NCBI GenBank assembly: GCA_044433645.1 | Contig: JAWXTK010000004.1 | Coordinates: 35,035-99,034 of the forward strand | Direction of reading: 5' to 3' | Length of the DNA: 64,000 nt | Origin: JAWXTK01 sp044433645 | Lineage (GTDB): Bacteria > Bacteroidota > Bacteroidia > Bacteroidales > Rikenellaceae | Shown here: piece by piece, positions 52,217 to 61,504 of the stretch | Layout of the letters: each line of letters starts with the position of its first letter | How positions within the stretch are numbered: position 1 is the stretch's first letter | Notes under the pieces: generated by a model | Told to the model about the DNA's origin: nothing | Database searches by the model: none | What the model saw: the letters and a program-made list of their open reading frames with translations, nothing else | Program-made: the position numbers and the translations under genes

Positions 52217-53518
52217 TATTATAGTGGGATTGAATTTATCGAAGAAGATTGTGCGCTCTTGTTTTGGGAGTTTTTGGCTCAGTAGTTTTATGATATCATC
52301 CCCATTTTCAGCGTGATACACATTGTCTACTTGCAGGTCGTTGAAGAATCCTGTGTCGAGAATCACCACAGCGCGCGAGGCTTGCAAGGCTTCATAAATT
52401 GCTGTGGATTGCTTGGTTAGCATCACGGGGCAGTCGGCCAGCAAATCATTCACCGTCCTTTGGTTTGAGAAAAGTTCTATGTTTTTGTGAGCTGAGAATT
52501 TTTGGGCATATTTATCTATGCTAGCGAACTCATTTGGGTGAAGTTTGTAATATATATTCCAGTGTATCAATGATTTAGCAATATTTATTGTCACATCGCT
52601 AAGCTCATCACCAAAGGCATTAGTTGAGATAACCAAGATCTGATTTTCGTATTTTGGCTCAAGGGGCACTTCAGATGAAAAGTAGTCGTTGCCCAGGGTT
52701 TGGGTCTTGATGGGCGAATAAAAATCCTTCATCCAAAAATCAGAGAGCGTCAAAATTTTGTCGGGCACATAACATTTTTGCTCCACACCCACCCCCGCGG
52801 GGTAATTATACACAAAATGGTTCTTGTCTATGATGCCGTGTTGCACCTCAATGACGGGAATATTCTTTTTCTGAGCCTGATAAATCAAGCCTTTGCAAGT
52901 GATTTGGTTGAAAAAAACTTTCTCCACGGGGTGTTTTTCAAAGAGTTTCTTAGCAAAATTCAGCTCGCGATAAAAGCCTTTCAGGGGCGCATTGAGCGAG
53001 GATTCTTTGAGCCTAAGATAGGGAAATTCTCTCTTTAACAGCTCAACAATTTCTCTAAAATCATAGGGCTTGAAGCCTGGATTGCCCGAAGAAAGACGTT
53101 TTTTTAGCTGAGGATAATTGATAGTATTTTTGTAAATCGTGTTTGTTGTTTTTGCTGAATCTAGCACGAGGATTTCGTCCTTTTTATACAATTTTAAGAC
53201 CTCATCCATGTTCTGATCGAAGTACTTTTCGCCCTTTTTATAGCGACTTGTGATTAGAAAAACTACCTTATATTTTTTTCGTGAAAGCAGATATTTAAGC
53301 ACCGTTAATTTTTGTAACAGTTTGGTTTTGTGCTTTTTAAGAATAGAAATAAGACTTTTTTTACTACCCTCGCGCCCAGGATAGTATTCCCAAACAACCT
53401 CGTAACCAACCCTAAAACGCACCAAGTCCCAGACCCTTATGCCATTGTCATCTACAATGTCAAATAGTTTGTTTTTAACCTCAAAATCAAGGAACTTTTT
53501 TACCTTATCCTCGCTCAT
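52199..53518 (-). CDS. Capsule/teichoic-type glycan transferase-like protein
   Basis: The 439-residue protein has no signal peptide or membrane helix. The C-terminal half has VIEVQHGIIDKNH, IYYKLHPNEF and PVMLTKQSTAIYEALQASRAVVIL, which recall the QHG and KxHP motifs of CDP-glycerol glycerophosphotransferase-like and capsule polysaccharide enzymes. The N-terminal half is not recognised. As the last gene of the rhamnose cluster, it probably builds a surface glycan. Substrates are unknown. Confidence 0.6.
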   Translation of the reverse strand: MSEDKVKKFLDFEVKNKLFDIVDDNGIRVWDLVRFRVGYEVVWEYYPGREGSKKSLISILKKHKTKLLQKLTVLKYLLSRKKYKVVFLITSRYKKGEKYFDQNMDEVLKLYKKDEILVLDSAKTTNTIYKNTINYPQLKKRLSSGNPGFKPYDFREIVELLKREFPYLRLKESSLNAPLKGFYRELNFAKKLFEKHPVEKVFFNQITCKGLIYQAQKKNIPVIEVQHGIIDKNHFVYNYPAGVGVEQKCYVPDKILTLSDFWMKDFYSPIKTQTLGNDYFSSEVPLEPKYENQILVISTNAFGDELSDVTINIAKSLIHWNIYYKLHPNEFASIDKYAQKFSAHKNIELFSNQRTVNDLLADCPVMLTKQSTAIYEALQASRAVVILDTGFFNDLQVDNVYHAENGDDIIKLLSQKLPKQERTIFFDKFNPTIIKELIN

Positions 53519-54574
53519 CTACCTATTTTTATACATGCTTTCATAGTATTTTTCGTACTCGCCCGAGGTGATGTTATCCATCCACTCCTGGTTTTCCAAA
53601 TACCACTTCACCGTTAATTCTATACCCTGTTCAAACTGCAAAGAAGGTTCCCACCCAAGCTCGTTTTTGAGCTTATTGCTATCTATCGCGTACCTTAAAT
53701 CGTGGCCTGCACGGTCAGTCACGTAGGTAATTAAATCTAAGGAGTGCCCCTCAGGATTGCCCAAAAGTTTATCCACTGTTTTGATTATCACCTTGATAAG
53801 GTCAATGTTCGTCCACTCGTTGAAACCTCCAATGTTGTAGGTGTCAGAAAGGCGTCCCTCGTGAAAAATTAAATCTATCGCTCTGGCGTGGTCAACAACA
53901 TAAAGCCAATCCCTTACATTTTCGCCTTTGCCATAAACAGGTAGAGGTTTACGGTTACGTATATTATTGATAAACAGAGGAATAAGCTTTTCGGGGAACT
54001 GATAAGGTCCGTAGTTATTTGAACAATTTGTCACCACAGTTGGCATACCATAAGTGTCGGCAAAGGCGCGCACAAAGTGATCCGAACTCGCCTTTGAGGC
54101 AGAGTAGGGGCTGTGAGGATCGTAAGAAGTTTCTTCGGTGAAAAAACTATTATCAAAGCCAAGCGAACCATAAACTTCGTCTGTTGAAATGTGATAAAAT
54201 CTCTTGCCCTCAAAGTTGTTATTCCACTGATTTTTAGCTGCTTGCAAAAGTGATAGCGTGCCCATAACGTTGGTTTGCGCAAAGCTAAATGGGTCTTTAA
54301 TCGAACGGTCAACATGGCTTTCGGCAGCTAAGTGAATCACAGCGTCGATGTTATAGGTGGCAAAGATTTCAACCATTTTATCAAAGTTGCAAATATCGGC
54401 CTTAATAAAGGTATAATTAGGCTTATTTTCTACATCTTTTAGGTTAGCAATATTGCCTGCGTAGGTCAATTTATCGAGGTTAACTATGTGATAATCAGGG
54501 TATTTGTTCACAAACAGCCTTACTACGTGTGAGCCTATGAAGCCTGCTCCCCCAGTGATTAAAATCGTGCGCAT
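53519..54574 (-). CDS. rfbB: dTDP-glucose 4,6-dehydratase RfbB (RmlB)
   Basis: RmlB makes dTDP-4-keto-6-deoxyglucose, the second step to dTDP-L-rhamnose. The 351-residue short-chain dehydrogenase has ILITGGAGFIGSHVVRLF, HLAAESHVDRSI, HISTDEVYGSLG, the YXXXK pair in YSASKASSDHFVRAFADTYG, and NCSNNYGPYQFPEKLIPLFI. It is unusual here in lying last among the rfb genes, split from rfbACD by a glycosyltransferase gene. Confidence 0.96.
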   Translation of the reverse strand: MRTILITGGAGFIGSHVVRLFVNKYPDYHIVNLDKLTYAGNIANLKDVENKPNYTFIKADICNFDKMVEIFATYNIDAVIHLAAESHVDRSIKDPFSFAQTNVMGTLSLLQAAKNQWNNNFEGKRFYHISTDEVYGSLGFDNSFFTEETSYDPHSPYSASKASSDHFVRAFADTYGMPTVVTNCSNNYGPYQFPEKLIPLFINNIRNRKPLPVYGKGENVRDWLYVVDHARAIDLIFHEGRLSDTYNIGGFNEWTNIDLIKVIIKTVDKLLGNPEGHSLDLITYVTDRAGHDLRYAIDSNKLKNELGWEPSLQFEQGIELTVKWYLENQEWMDNITSGEYEKYYESMYKNR

Positions 54575-54575
54575 A

Positions 54576-55715
54576 TTATAGTATATTATTTATTATTTTC
54601 TCAACTTTCTCTTGCCAAACTTCCCAATTTAGCTTTTGTTTATATAAATTTAGACCTCCCTGAGAGAGTTTTTCCAACTCGCCAGAGCCTATACAATCCA
54701 TGATTTTTCGGCCAAAATCCTCGCCCGACGAGCCCATTTCCAGCTTGTAACCATTCACCCCGTTAACCACATAATTGCCCACGCCACCCGTGTCAAAAGT
54801 GAAACTAGGCAGCCCATAGGCACTACTTTCACAAAAAACTATGCCTGCACATTCGGCAATGGTCGGCAGCAATAAAGCGTGCGACGAGTCTATGATTTCT
54901 GTTAATTTTTTGTACTGCTCAGGGTTGTTTTTGTTTAAGTAACCATAAAATTCAACAAAGGGTAGGCTCTTAATTTTATTATCTAAATGCTTGATGCCTA
55001 CGATGTTAAGTTTTACATCTATGCCTTGATTATGCAGATATTCGCAAGCCTCGATAGCGTAACGCCCTCCTTTTCTTTTCCAATCTATACCCAGAAATAG
55101 CAGATTTAGTGCGCCACCATCATATTTTCTTACCCTAGGTTTTATATTTTTGCTGTCAATATTTGCGCCCGACTCTACGACAAAAAGTTTGTCAGGATTT
55201 TGCTTGTAATCCTCTATGGCTGAGGCTTTTGCCCACTCAGAGGGGTAGAGCACTATGCCTGCCCTATCCAAAATTAATTGCTCGGTGTGATTGCCCAGGC
55301 GTATATCCTTTTTGCTAAGACGATGCCAATAATAATCCACCATTAGATTAAATGTGGTATCTGTGCGATAAATTACTGGTTTAGAGAGTTTTGTGGTGGC
55401 AACAATAGATGAATTATTTATACACAAAAACATATCTACACTATCTAAAAGTTTGTGGTCTAAGGTTTTAGTTAGTTCCTTACTAGCACTTTCAGAGTGG
55501 TCGTAAAAATTTTTGTGACACGTAATTGCAGATACTATCTTGCTGATGAACTTTTTAATTTTGTAGACAAAAGTCTTTTTTAGAGGTATCCACACAATTT
55601 CTGCACCCATATTCTCAAAGGCACGACACGTCATAAACGAGATGCCACTCACAGCTCGTCTATCCTTGGGGTCGTTCAGCCCTATGCAACCTATTTTGAT
55701 TTTGCGCTTTAGCAT
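54576..55715 (-). CDS. GT4-type glycosyltransferase
   Basis: The 379-residue protein has the GT-B layout: an N-terminal half with GCIGLNDPKDRRAVSGISFMTCRAFENMGAEIVW and a C-terminal half with LLFLGIDWKRKGGRYAIEACEYL, VEFYGYLNKNNPEQYKKLTEII and ALLLPTIAECAGIVFCESSAYGLPSFTFDTGGVGNYV, the EX7E-type motif of GT4 enzymes. It overlaps rfbD by seven bases and ends one base before rfbB. A rhamnosyltransferase role is plausible from context only. Confidence 0.85.
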   Translation of the reverse strand: MLKRKIKIGCIGLNDPKDRRAVSGISFMTCRAFENMGAEIVWIPLKKTFVYKIKKFISKIVSAITCHKNFYDHSESASKELTKTLDHKLLDSVDMFLCINNSSIVATTKLSKPVIYRTDTTFNLMVDYYWHRLSKKDIRLGNHTEQLILDRAGIVLYPSEWAKASAIEDYKQNPDKLFVVESGANIDSKNIKPRVRKYDGGALNLLFLGIDWKRKGGRYAIEACEYLHNQGIDVKLNIVGIKHLDNKIKSLPFVEFYGYLNKNNPEQYKKLTEIIDSSHALLLPTIAECAGIVFCESSAYGLPSFTFDTGGVGNYVVNGVNGYKLEMGSSGEDFGRKIMDCIGSGELEKLSQGGLNLYKQKLNWEVWQEKVEKIINNIL

Positions 55716-56569
55716 TCAATCAAATTTTTTATACATTTTCTCAGCGAGACCCTCCAATGTGGAATCTCAAGGCCAAAGTTAGCTTTTATCTTAGTTTTAT
55801 CTAGCACCGAGTAATGAGGCCTAGTGACTAGGCTAGGGTATTCATCTGAGTGTATGGGTTTTACGCCACAAACATTACCAGCAAGCGAGCTAATTTCAAC
55901 GGCGAAATCGTACCACGAACAAACCCCCTCATTGCTAAAATGATAGACTCCGTTTTTATCACTGGAGTCTGAATTTATTATTGCAACTATTGCTTTTGCC
56001 AAGTCTCCGGCATAGGTCGGCGTGCCTATTTGGTCGAAAATCACGTTCAAGGTTTCGCGCTCTGAGGTTAGTTTTAACATGGTTTTCACAAAATTTGCCC
56101 CACTCTCGCTGTAAAGCCAAGATGTGCGTATGATAATGTGTTTGCACTCTGAATTTATCACGCTCTGCTCGCCCATGAGCTTAGTTTTGCCGTAAATGCC
56201 TATGGGTGCTGTTGGCTCATCTTCGGTGTAAGGCGTGTGATTATTGCCGTCAAATACGTAGTCAGTTGATATGTGAATTAGAGTTGCGTTATGCTCCTTT
56301 GCAGCTTTTGCTAGGTTACTCACAGCTAGGTGATTAATCTTATCACATAACTCAATATCCTGCTCAGCCTTATCTACATTTGTGTAGGCTGCGCAGTTAA
56401 CTATCGTGTCTATGTTGTTGTCGCTAAGGCACTTAGTGGTCGCAACAAAGTCTGTTATATCAAGTTCTTTAAGGTCGGTGAAAATATAATTATTCTCATC
56501 CCCCGTGCTCTCAATTTGCATTTGTGTGCCTAGTTGGCCATTTGCGCCTGTGATTAATATGTTACTCAT
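55709..56569 (-). CDS. rfbD: dTDP-4-dehydrorhamnose reductase RfbD (RmlD)
   Basis: RmlD makes dTDP-L-rhamnose in the last step of the pathway. The 286-residue protein has ILITGANGQLGTQM, VNCAAYTNVDKAEQD, HISTDYVFDGNNHTPYTEDEPTAPIGIYGKTKLMGEQ (catalytic YXXXK) and IIIRTSWLYSESGANFVKTML. The ATG at 56569 fits the Rossmann start; a longer form would overlap rfbC far more. It overlaps rfbC by eight bases. Confidence 0.95.
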   Translation of the reverse strand: MSNILITGANGQLGTQMQIESTGDENNYIFTDLKELDITDFVATTKCLSDNNIDTIVNCAAYTNVDKAEQDIELCDKINHLAVSNLAKAAKEHNATLIHISTDYVFDGNNHTPYTEDEPTAPIGIYGKTKLMGEQSVINSECKHIIIRTSWLYSESGANFVKTMLKLTSERETLNVIFDQIGTPTYAGDLAKAIVAIINSDSSDKNGVYHFSNEGVCSWYDFAVEISSLAGNVCGVKPIHSDEYPSLVTRPHYSVLDKTKIKANFGLEIPHWRVSLRKCIKNLIEC

Positions 56570-57134
56570 AGTAATTTTTTTCGTAGCTAAAAGGTGAATC
56601 AAAATCTTTAAACAAAGGATTTTCTAAATCTTTTTCAGACAAAATTGCATCCTTTTCGCTTAATTTCCAGTCGATATTAAGGCTCTTGTCATTCCACAGC
56701 AAAGCACCTTCGCTAGCTTTATTATAAAAATTATCACACTTATATTGAAAAATTGCCACCTCGCTCAGCACAGCAAAACCATGAGCAAAACCTCGTGGAA
56801 TAAACAGCTGACGGTGATTATCCTCGCTTAGTTTCACTGCTACATGCTCACCATAGGTGGGCGAGCCTTTGCGAATATCCACAGCTACGTCTAAGACTTT
56901 GCCCTTGACTACTCTCACAAGTTTGCTTTGAGCGTGGGGTGCCGTCTGAAAGTGAAGTCCACGCAATACTCCATACGAGGATTTTGATTGATTATCTTGC
57001 ACAAAAGTTGTGTTGCACACTTTTTCTAAGAATTCTCTCTGCGAAAAGCTCTCGTAAAAGTAGCCCCTCTCATCGCTAAAAATTCTAGGCTGTATAATGA
57101 CAACACCCTCAATCGAGGTTTTTATTACTTCCAT
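56562..57134 (-). CDS. rfbC: dTDP-4-dehydrorhamnose 3,5-epimerase RfbC (RmlC)
   Basis: RmlC epimerises dTDP-4-keto-6-deoxyglucose at C3 and C5. The 190-residue cupin has FSDERGYFYESFSQREF, FVQDNQSKSSYGVLRGLHFQ (catalytic His), VRVVKGKVLDVAVDIRKGSPTYG, LFIPRGFAHGFAVLSE and LLWNDKSLNIDW. It overlaps rfbA by ten bases. Confidence 0.96.
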   Translation of the reverse strand: MEVIKTSIEGVVIIQPRIFSDERGYFYESFSQREFLEKVCNTTFVQDNQSKSSYGVLRGLHFQTAPHAQSKLVRVVKGKVLDVAVDIRKGSPTYGEHVAVKLSEDNHRQLFIPRGFAHGFAVLSEVAIFQYKCDNFYNKASEGALLWNDKSLNIDWKLSEKDAILSEKDLENPLFKDFDSPFSYEKNYYE

Positions 57135-58027
57135 TTTTTGTCTGCTCCTTTTAGTTCGTCAATGACTTTGAGTAGGTATTGGCCATATTGATTTTTAAGC
57201 ATTGGCTCGGCTAATTGTTTCATTTTTTCTTCGCTTATCCATCCGTTTCTAAAGGCTATACCTTCAAGACACGCAATTTTTAATCCTTGGCGTTTTTCTA
57301 TCACTTCCACAAAGGTAGATGCCTCGGAGAGTGAGTCGTGAGTACCTGTATCGAGCCATGCAAAACCACGTCCAAGTGTTTGAACTGTAAGTGTTTGCAA
57401 TTTTAAGTATTCTTGGTTTACGGTTGTAATTTCAAGCTCGCCACGCGCTGAGGGTTTAATGTTTTTGGCTATTTCAACCACTGAATTTGGATAAAAATAT
57501 AGCCCTACTACGGCATAATGACTCTTGGGCTCAAGAGGTTTTTCCTCTATCGACAAGCACTCACCAGCCTCGTTAAATTCAGCAACTCCGTAGCGCTCAG
57601 GGTCTGACACCCAGTAGCCAAACACCGTTGCTTTGTCTTCTTTCTCGGCATTTTTGACAGCTGTATTTAATTTTGAGGAAAATCCACTTCCGTAGAAAAT
57701 ATTATCTCCCAAAACCAAGCATACATTATCATCGCCTATAAAATCCTCGCCTATAATAAATGCCTGTGCAAGTCCGTCAGGCGAAGGTTGCTCGGCATAA
57801 GAAAAGTTTACTCCATAGTCAGAACCGTCGCCAAGCAAACGACGAAATCCTGGTAAATCATCGGGTGTAGAAATGATTAAAATATCTCGTATCCCAGCTA
57901 GCATCAACACAGATATAGGATAATAAACCATGGGCTTATCATAAACGGGTAGTAGTTGTTTGCTCACCCCTTTGGTTATGGGATAAAGGCGTGTGCCTGA
58001 GCCCCCTGCTAATACTATTCCTTTCAT
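57125..58027 (-). CDS. rfbA: Glucose-1-phosphate thymidylyltransferase RfbA (RmlA)
   Basis: RmlA makes dTDP-glucose and is the control point of rhamnose supply. The 300-residue protein has the nucleotide-binding MKGIVLAGGSGTRLYPIT, KQLLPVYDKPMVYYPISVLMLAGI, CLVLGDNIFYG, SIEEKPLEPKSHYAVVGLYFY and WLDTGTHDSL. It heads the minus-strand operon rfbA-rfbC-rfbD-GT-rfbB-GT. Confidence 0.97.
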   Translation of the reverse strand: MKGIVLAGGSGTRLYPITKGVSKQLLPVYDKPMVYYPISVLMLAGIRDILIISTPDDLPGFRRLLGDGSDYGVNFSYAEQPSPDGLAQAFIIGEDFIGDDNVCLVLGDNIFYGSGFSSKLNTAVKNAEKEDKATVFGYWVSDPERYGVAEFNEAGECLSIEEKPLEPKSHYAVVGLYFYPNSVVEIAKNIKPSARGELEITTVNQEYLKLQTLTVQTLGRGFAWLDTGTHDSLSEASTFVEVIEKRQGLKIACLEGIAFRNGWISEEKMKQLAEPMLKNQYGQYLLKVIDELKGADKKWK

Positions 58028-58055
58028 AAGTCGTTTAATTTTATTTTTCTAGCAA

Positions 58056-58063
58056 CAAAGATA
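58056..58063 (-). promoter_or_regulatory. -7 box of the rfb operon
   Basis: On the minus strand TATCTTTG, a consensus -7 box, lies 28 bases before the rfbA ATG. A clear -33 is not seen. Confidence 0.6.
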
Positions 58064-58093
58064 ATAAATTATACCTTTATTTTATATCTAGGC

Positions 58094-58124
58094 TTTGATA
58101 TTTATATAATTTTTATTAGTTTTG
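58094..58124 (+). promoter_or_regulatory. Promoter of the GT-GH3 pair
   Basis: TTTG (58094-58097), 19 bases, TAGTTTTG (58117-58124): exact consensus. The start codon at 58139 is only 14 bases from the -7 box, so the leader is very short. Confidence 0.8.
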
Positions 58125-58138
58125 AAAAAAACTTAAAA

Positions 58139-58903
58139 ATGCTTTCTATTTTAATTTGTAGTATTAACCCTACTCTTGTTGCCGAATTTTCTGAGAATGT
58201 TGCCAAAACCATAGGTGATATACCTTATGAGATTATCGTTCATGATAATAGAGGCTCATCTGAGGGAATATGCTCGGTGTATAATAGATTAGCAAGCAAG
58301 GCCAAGGGTGATAACTTGCTTTTTGCGCACGAAGATATATGTTTTCACACTCCAGATTGGGGCACAGCGATTATAGAAAAACTAAGTGATAAAACCACGG
58401 GAGCGATAGGCTTTGCAGGTGCTACGGTTAAGACTAAAACCTACTCAGGGTGGTATCAGAGTAAGAAATATCACAGAATTAACATGATACAGTGCTTTAA
58501 AGATAAGCCAAAAATAACTATATCGCGCATAGATAAAGCTATAAAATTTGCGCCCGTTGTAACGCTCGACGGCATGGCGATTTTTGCAAGACGAGAGCTT
58601 TGGGCAGAGCATCCCTTTGACGAAGATTTGCTCACGGGTTTTCACTGCTACGACCTTGATTTTTCGCTGACTTTGGCCTTAGATTACACTAATTATGTGT
58701 GTAATTGTGTGCTTGTAGAGCATTTTTCGGACGGGAGTTATAATGCTACTTGGGTAAATGAAACGATAAAACTTCACGACAATAAGTGGCGAGATAAACT
58801 GCCTATATCAGTTGATAAACTTTCGTTTTTAGAGCGACTTAGACGTGAGCACTCAATGAAAAATAGATTTAGAAGAATTATAAAAAAAACCAAAAATAAA
58901 TAA
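58139..58903 (+). CDS. GT2-like glycosyltransferase
   Basis: The 254-residue protein has MLSILICSINPTLVAEFSENV, EIIVHDNRGSSEGICSVYNRLASKAKGDNLLFAHEDICFHTPDWG and VVTLDGMAIFARRELWAEHPFDEDLLTGFHCYDLDFSLTLA. This is the single-domain GT-A type known as glycosyltransferase-like family 2_5 (PF13712), with the acidic ED and YDLD in the usual places. The basic C-terminus may hold it at the membrane. The divergent rfb operon suggests a role in the same surface glycan. Eight bases separate it from the GH3 gene. Confidence 0.75.
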   Translation: MLSILICSINPTLVAEFSENVAKTIGDIPYEIIVHDNRGSSEGICSVYNRLASKAKGDNLLFAHEDICFHTPDWGTAIIEKLSDKTTGAIGFAGATVKTKTYSGWYQSKKYHRINMIQCFKDKPKITISRIDKAIKFAPVVTLDGMAIFARRELWAEHPFDEDLLTGFHCYDLDFSLTLALDYTNYVCNCVLVEHFSDGSYNATWVNETIKLHDNKWRDKLPISVDKLSFLERLRREHSMKNRFRRIIKKTKNK

Positions 58904-58911
58904 ACTAAATT

Positions 58912-61089
58912 ATGAAATTAAAAAATCTGCTAATTACAGCGTTTCTAACACTAATTATAGGCGTTGCGAGCGCAAGATCGGAAGCTGAGGCCGACAAAAA
59001 AGTAGCCGAAACTATGGCTCAACTAAGCTTGGACGAAAAACTTGGCCTACTACACGGCTTCGGAGCAGGCAAAAGTGAGTATGGTGACAAAAATAGTAAA
59101 TCCTTTGGGGTGAGCGCTTTAGAAAGACTTAGCATCCCCGAAATGCTTATGGGTCACGGTATTACGGGCACACGCGTGGGACGTTCTAAGAGCGTAAATG
59201 CAACTTATTTTTGTGCTCCTGTGGGCATAGGATGTAGCTGGGATACAGAACTTTACAAACGTGTAGGCTTAGCTATGGCACGCGAAATGCGAGGCCTTGG
59301 TCAAGACCTAAACTTAGGCCCTACGCTTAATATTGTGCGCCACCCACTCGGTGGTCGTAGCTGGGAGTCTTACTCTGAAGACCCTTACTTATCAGCTCGC
59401 ATGATAGTGCCTTATGCTCAAAGTATGCAGAGCGAGGGCATAATTTGTGGTCCTAAACACTTCGCGGCCAACAACCAAGAGCGCAATCGTTTTGATATCA
59501 ACAACGAAATAGACGAAAGAACCCTGCGCGAGATTTACTTGCCAGCCTTTGAGGCAGCAGTTAAAGAAGGTGGCGTGCTGAATATGATGGGCGCTTACAA
59601 CCAGGTGAATGGCGTGAATATGTGTCACAATAGTTACATTTTGACTGATATCCTGAGAAAGGAATGGGGTTTCAAAGGTTTTGTGTTGTCGGACTTCTCA
59701 AATGGTGTGAAAAGCACACTTGAGGCAGCTAATGCAGGCCTAAATATAGAGATGGACGGCATGAAATTCTATGGTCCAAAAATGAAGATAGAGATAGAGA
59801 ACGGCAACCTTTCGATGGAAGTAGTTGACAATCTTGTTAGAGAATATTTGAGAGTTCTTTACCTATTTGACATAGACACTCGCGAGCGCAATGCAGACAA
59901 TAAAATCCACACACCAGAGGCTATAGCACTAGCTAAGGAAGTGGCTCTAGCGTCGCAAGTATTGCTGAAAAATGACGGCATCTTACCTTTAGATGCGAAC
60001 AAAAAACAAAGCATAGCAGTAATAGGCCCTAACGCAAAATATCCAACTGAGGGTGGTGCTATGAAACAAAAATGGTACTATCTGCAAGGTGGTGGCAGTG
60101 GCCGTTGCTATTATTTTGATGGTGCAGTTGTTGAGCCTTTTGTAGGTATCTCTGGCGTTGTAGGAAGCGATGTTACACTTAGTTATGCTCAAGGCACGAT
60201 TGGTTCTCACGCAGCTGCTGGCAAGAAAAACGCTGAGCAGACAGCTCAAATGCTGAAAACAGCAGTTGATGTGGCAAAATCATCTGACAAAGTAATCCTT
60301 GTAGTTGGACTATCAGGAGCTAACGAGTCAGAGGGCAGAGATAAAACCTCAGTTAACTTGCCAGCTGTGCAAGAGACATTGATTAAAAAAGTGAGCGAAG
60401 TTAATAAAAACGTTGTAGTTTGCGTTGTAGCAGGTGGTTACGTAGATATGAGCGCTTGGGAGGATAAGGTCTCAGCTATCGTTTATGTGCCTTATTGTGG
60501 CGAGCAAGTGGGCAATGGTTTGGCAGATATATTATTCGGCAATGCGTCTCCTTCGGGCAAGCTAGCAACTACTTGGCCTAAGAGCGTGAAAGACTTCCCA
60601 AAAGGTAGCATCTTCACCGGCGAGGGCTTTAGTAAAGCAGGCGTTGCGAATGTTTACTCTGAGGGCATTTTCGTTGGTTACCGTTATTTTGACACTAAGA
60701 AAATCGAGCCAGCGTACCCATTTGGCTACGGTTTGAGCTATACTACATTTAAGTACAGCAACCTAAAAGCTAAGAAAAAAGGCAAAGGTTATGTAGTTAC
60801 AGTAGACGTTAAAAACACAGGCAATTACGATGCTAAAGAGATAGCTCAATTATATGTTTCAGACTTGAAATCGTCAGTTGAAAGACCTGAAAAAGAGCTT
60901 AAAGGCTTTACTAAAATAGACCTTAAAAAGGGTGAGACTAAGACAGTTACATTCACGCTAGATGACAGGTCGTTTGCTTATTATGATGTCACAAAAAAAT
61001 CATGGATAGTAGAGCCAGGAGATTTTGAAATCTTAGTTGGTGGTAGCAGTCGTGGTATTACTGAGGAAGTAAAAATCAGCGTAAAATAA
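58912..61089 (+). CDS. GH3 beta-glucosidase-type glycoside hydrolase, exported
   Basis: The 725-residue protein has a signal peptide (MKLKNLLITAFLTLIIGVASA), a GH3 N-terminal barrel with GPKHFAANNQERNR and the nucleophile Asp261 in FVLSDFSNG, a GH3 C-terminal domain (IAVIGPNAKYPTEGGA, VVGLSGANESEGRDKTS, ILFGNASPSGKLATTWPKS, FPFGYGLSYTTF-like end) and a fibronectin III-like C-terminus (VTVDVKNTGNYDAKEIAQLYVSD). It would release beta-linked sugars in the periplasm; substrate not known. The dispersed 20-bp repeat begins right after its stop. Confidence 0.92.
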   Translation: MKLKNLLITAFLTLIIGVASARSEAEADKKVAETMAQLSLDEKLGLLHGFGAGKSEYGDKNSKSFGVSALERLSIPEMLMGHGITGTRVGRSKSVNATYFCAPVGIGCSWDTELYKRVGLAMAREMRGLGQDLNLGPTLNIVRHPLGGRSWESYSEDPYLSARMIVPYAQSMQSEGIICGPKHFAANNQERNRFDINNEIDERTLREIYLPAFEAAVKEGGVLNMMGAYNQVNGVNMCHNSYILTDILRKEWGFKGFVLSDFSNGVKSTLEAANAGLNIEMDGMKFYGPKMKIEIENGNLSMEVVDNLVREYLRVLYLFDIDTRERNADNKIHTPEAIALAKEVALASQVLLKNDGILPLDANKKQSIAVIGPNAKYPTEGGAMKQKWYYLQGGGSGRCYYFDGAVVEPFVGISGVVGSDVTLSYAQGTIGSHAAAGKKNAEQTAQMLKTAVDVAKSSDKVILVVGLSGANESEGRDKTSVNLPAVQETLIKKVSEVNKNVVVCVVAGGYVDMSAWEDKVSAIVYVPYCGEQVGNGLADILFGNASPSGKLATTWPKSVKDFPKGSIFTGEGFSKAGVANVYSEGIFVGYRYFDTKKIEPAYPFGYGLSYTTFKYSNLKAKKKGKGYVVTVDVKNTGNYDAKEIAQLYVSDLKSSVERPEKELKGFTKIDLKKGETKTVTFTLDDRSFAYYDVTKKSWIVEPGDFEILVGGSSRGITEEVKISVK

Positions 61090-61109
61090 GCGACTAGCAT
61101 CGAGCAGAT
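61090..61109. repeat. Dispersed 20-bp repeat, copy 2
   Basis: The same 20 bases as at 2611-2630. It starts on the base after the GH3 stop and overlaps by seven bases the left edge of the 267-bp ssrA repeat. Confidence 0.7.
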
Positions 61110-61369
61110 CCTTTCTGATTCTATTTTATAAACTTAATAAATAAATCTTGAATATCAAATTAATTTATTACCTTTGCACGGAATTTGCATCAAATATTAA
61201 CTGGGGATGACCGGTTTTGACAGCATGCAGAGGCTGATTGTAAGCACGTCGAGCGTTGCAGGGGAGGTGCTCGTAAAAGTGAACCCTCACAATTTTAAAT
61301 GGCAATAATAGCTATCAACTTGCTGCTTAATTTTACCAAGTAAAATTAGCTTAATCCTCTGGCCCTAGG
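61103..61369 (+). repeat. 267-bp direct repeat, left copy (ssrA promoter and 5' half)
   Basis: Every base from 61103 to 61369 equals 62056 to 62322 (offset 953). The block holds the ssrA promoter, the 5' end of tmRNA and the tag reading frame. Perfect identity points to a recent duplication, ongoing gene conversion, or an assembly artefact. Confidence 0.95.
61203..61369 (+). pseudogene. ssrA: Partial tmRNA gene (5' half only)
   Basis: The copy begins GGGGATGACCGG as the intact gene does, and holds the tag frame GNNSYQLAA-stop at 61301-61330, but diverges after CCCTAGG. The later pseudoknots and the 3' tRNA-like half (needed for alanine charging) are missing. After the break an octamer CGGACGAC that also follows the intact copy recurs at 61381-61388 in a different spacing. 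CTAGATT (61370-61376) could pair with AATCTAG (61452-61458). It keeps a full promoter, so a truncated RNA of about 270-300 bases may be made. Confidence 0.85.
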
Positions 61370-61470
61370 CTAGATTGCAGACGGACGACTTTCTTAATAA
61401 TATCAATTTATTTGTAGTTTTAAAATTTTGAGTTATTGATTCTCAAAGAGTAATCTAGAGTTAAAGAAAA

Positions 61471-61496
61471 AGCCAGTTACTTTAGGGTAACTGGCT
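61471..61496 (-). terminator. Terminator of the Bor-like gene (possibly bidirectional)
   Basis: AGCCAGTTAC / GTAACTGGCT (61471-61480 with 61487-61496) is followed on the minus strand by TTTTTCTTT. On the plus strand the tail is only moderately T-rich, but it could also end RNA from the partial ssrA copy. Confidence 0.8.
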
Positions 61497-61504
61497 TAAT
61501 TCTT

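Noticed and set aside
61203..61500. A second working tmRNA gene
   Set aside because: The left copy lacks the T-arm and the acceptor-stem 3' strand, and no matching 3' half is seen up to 62055. A two-piece tmRNA was considered, but no tRNA-like 3' part lies nearby other than that of the intact gene.
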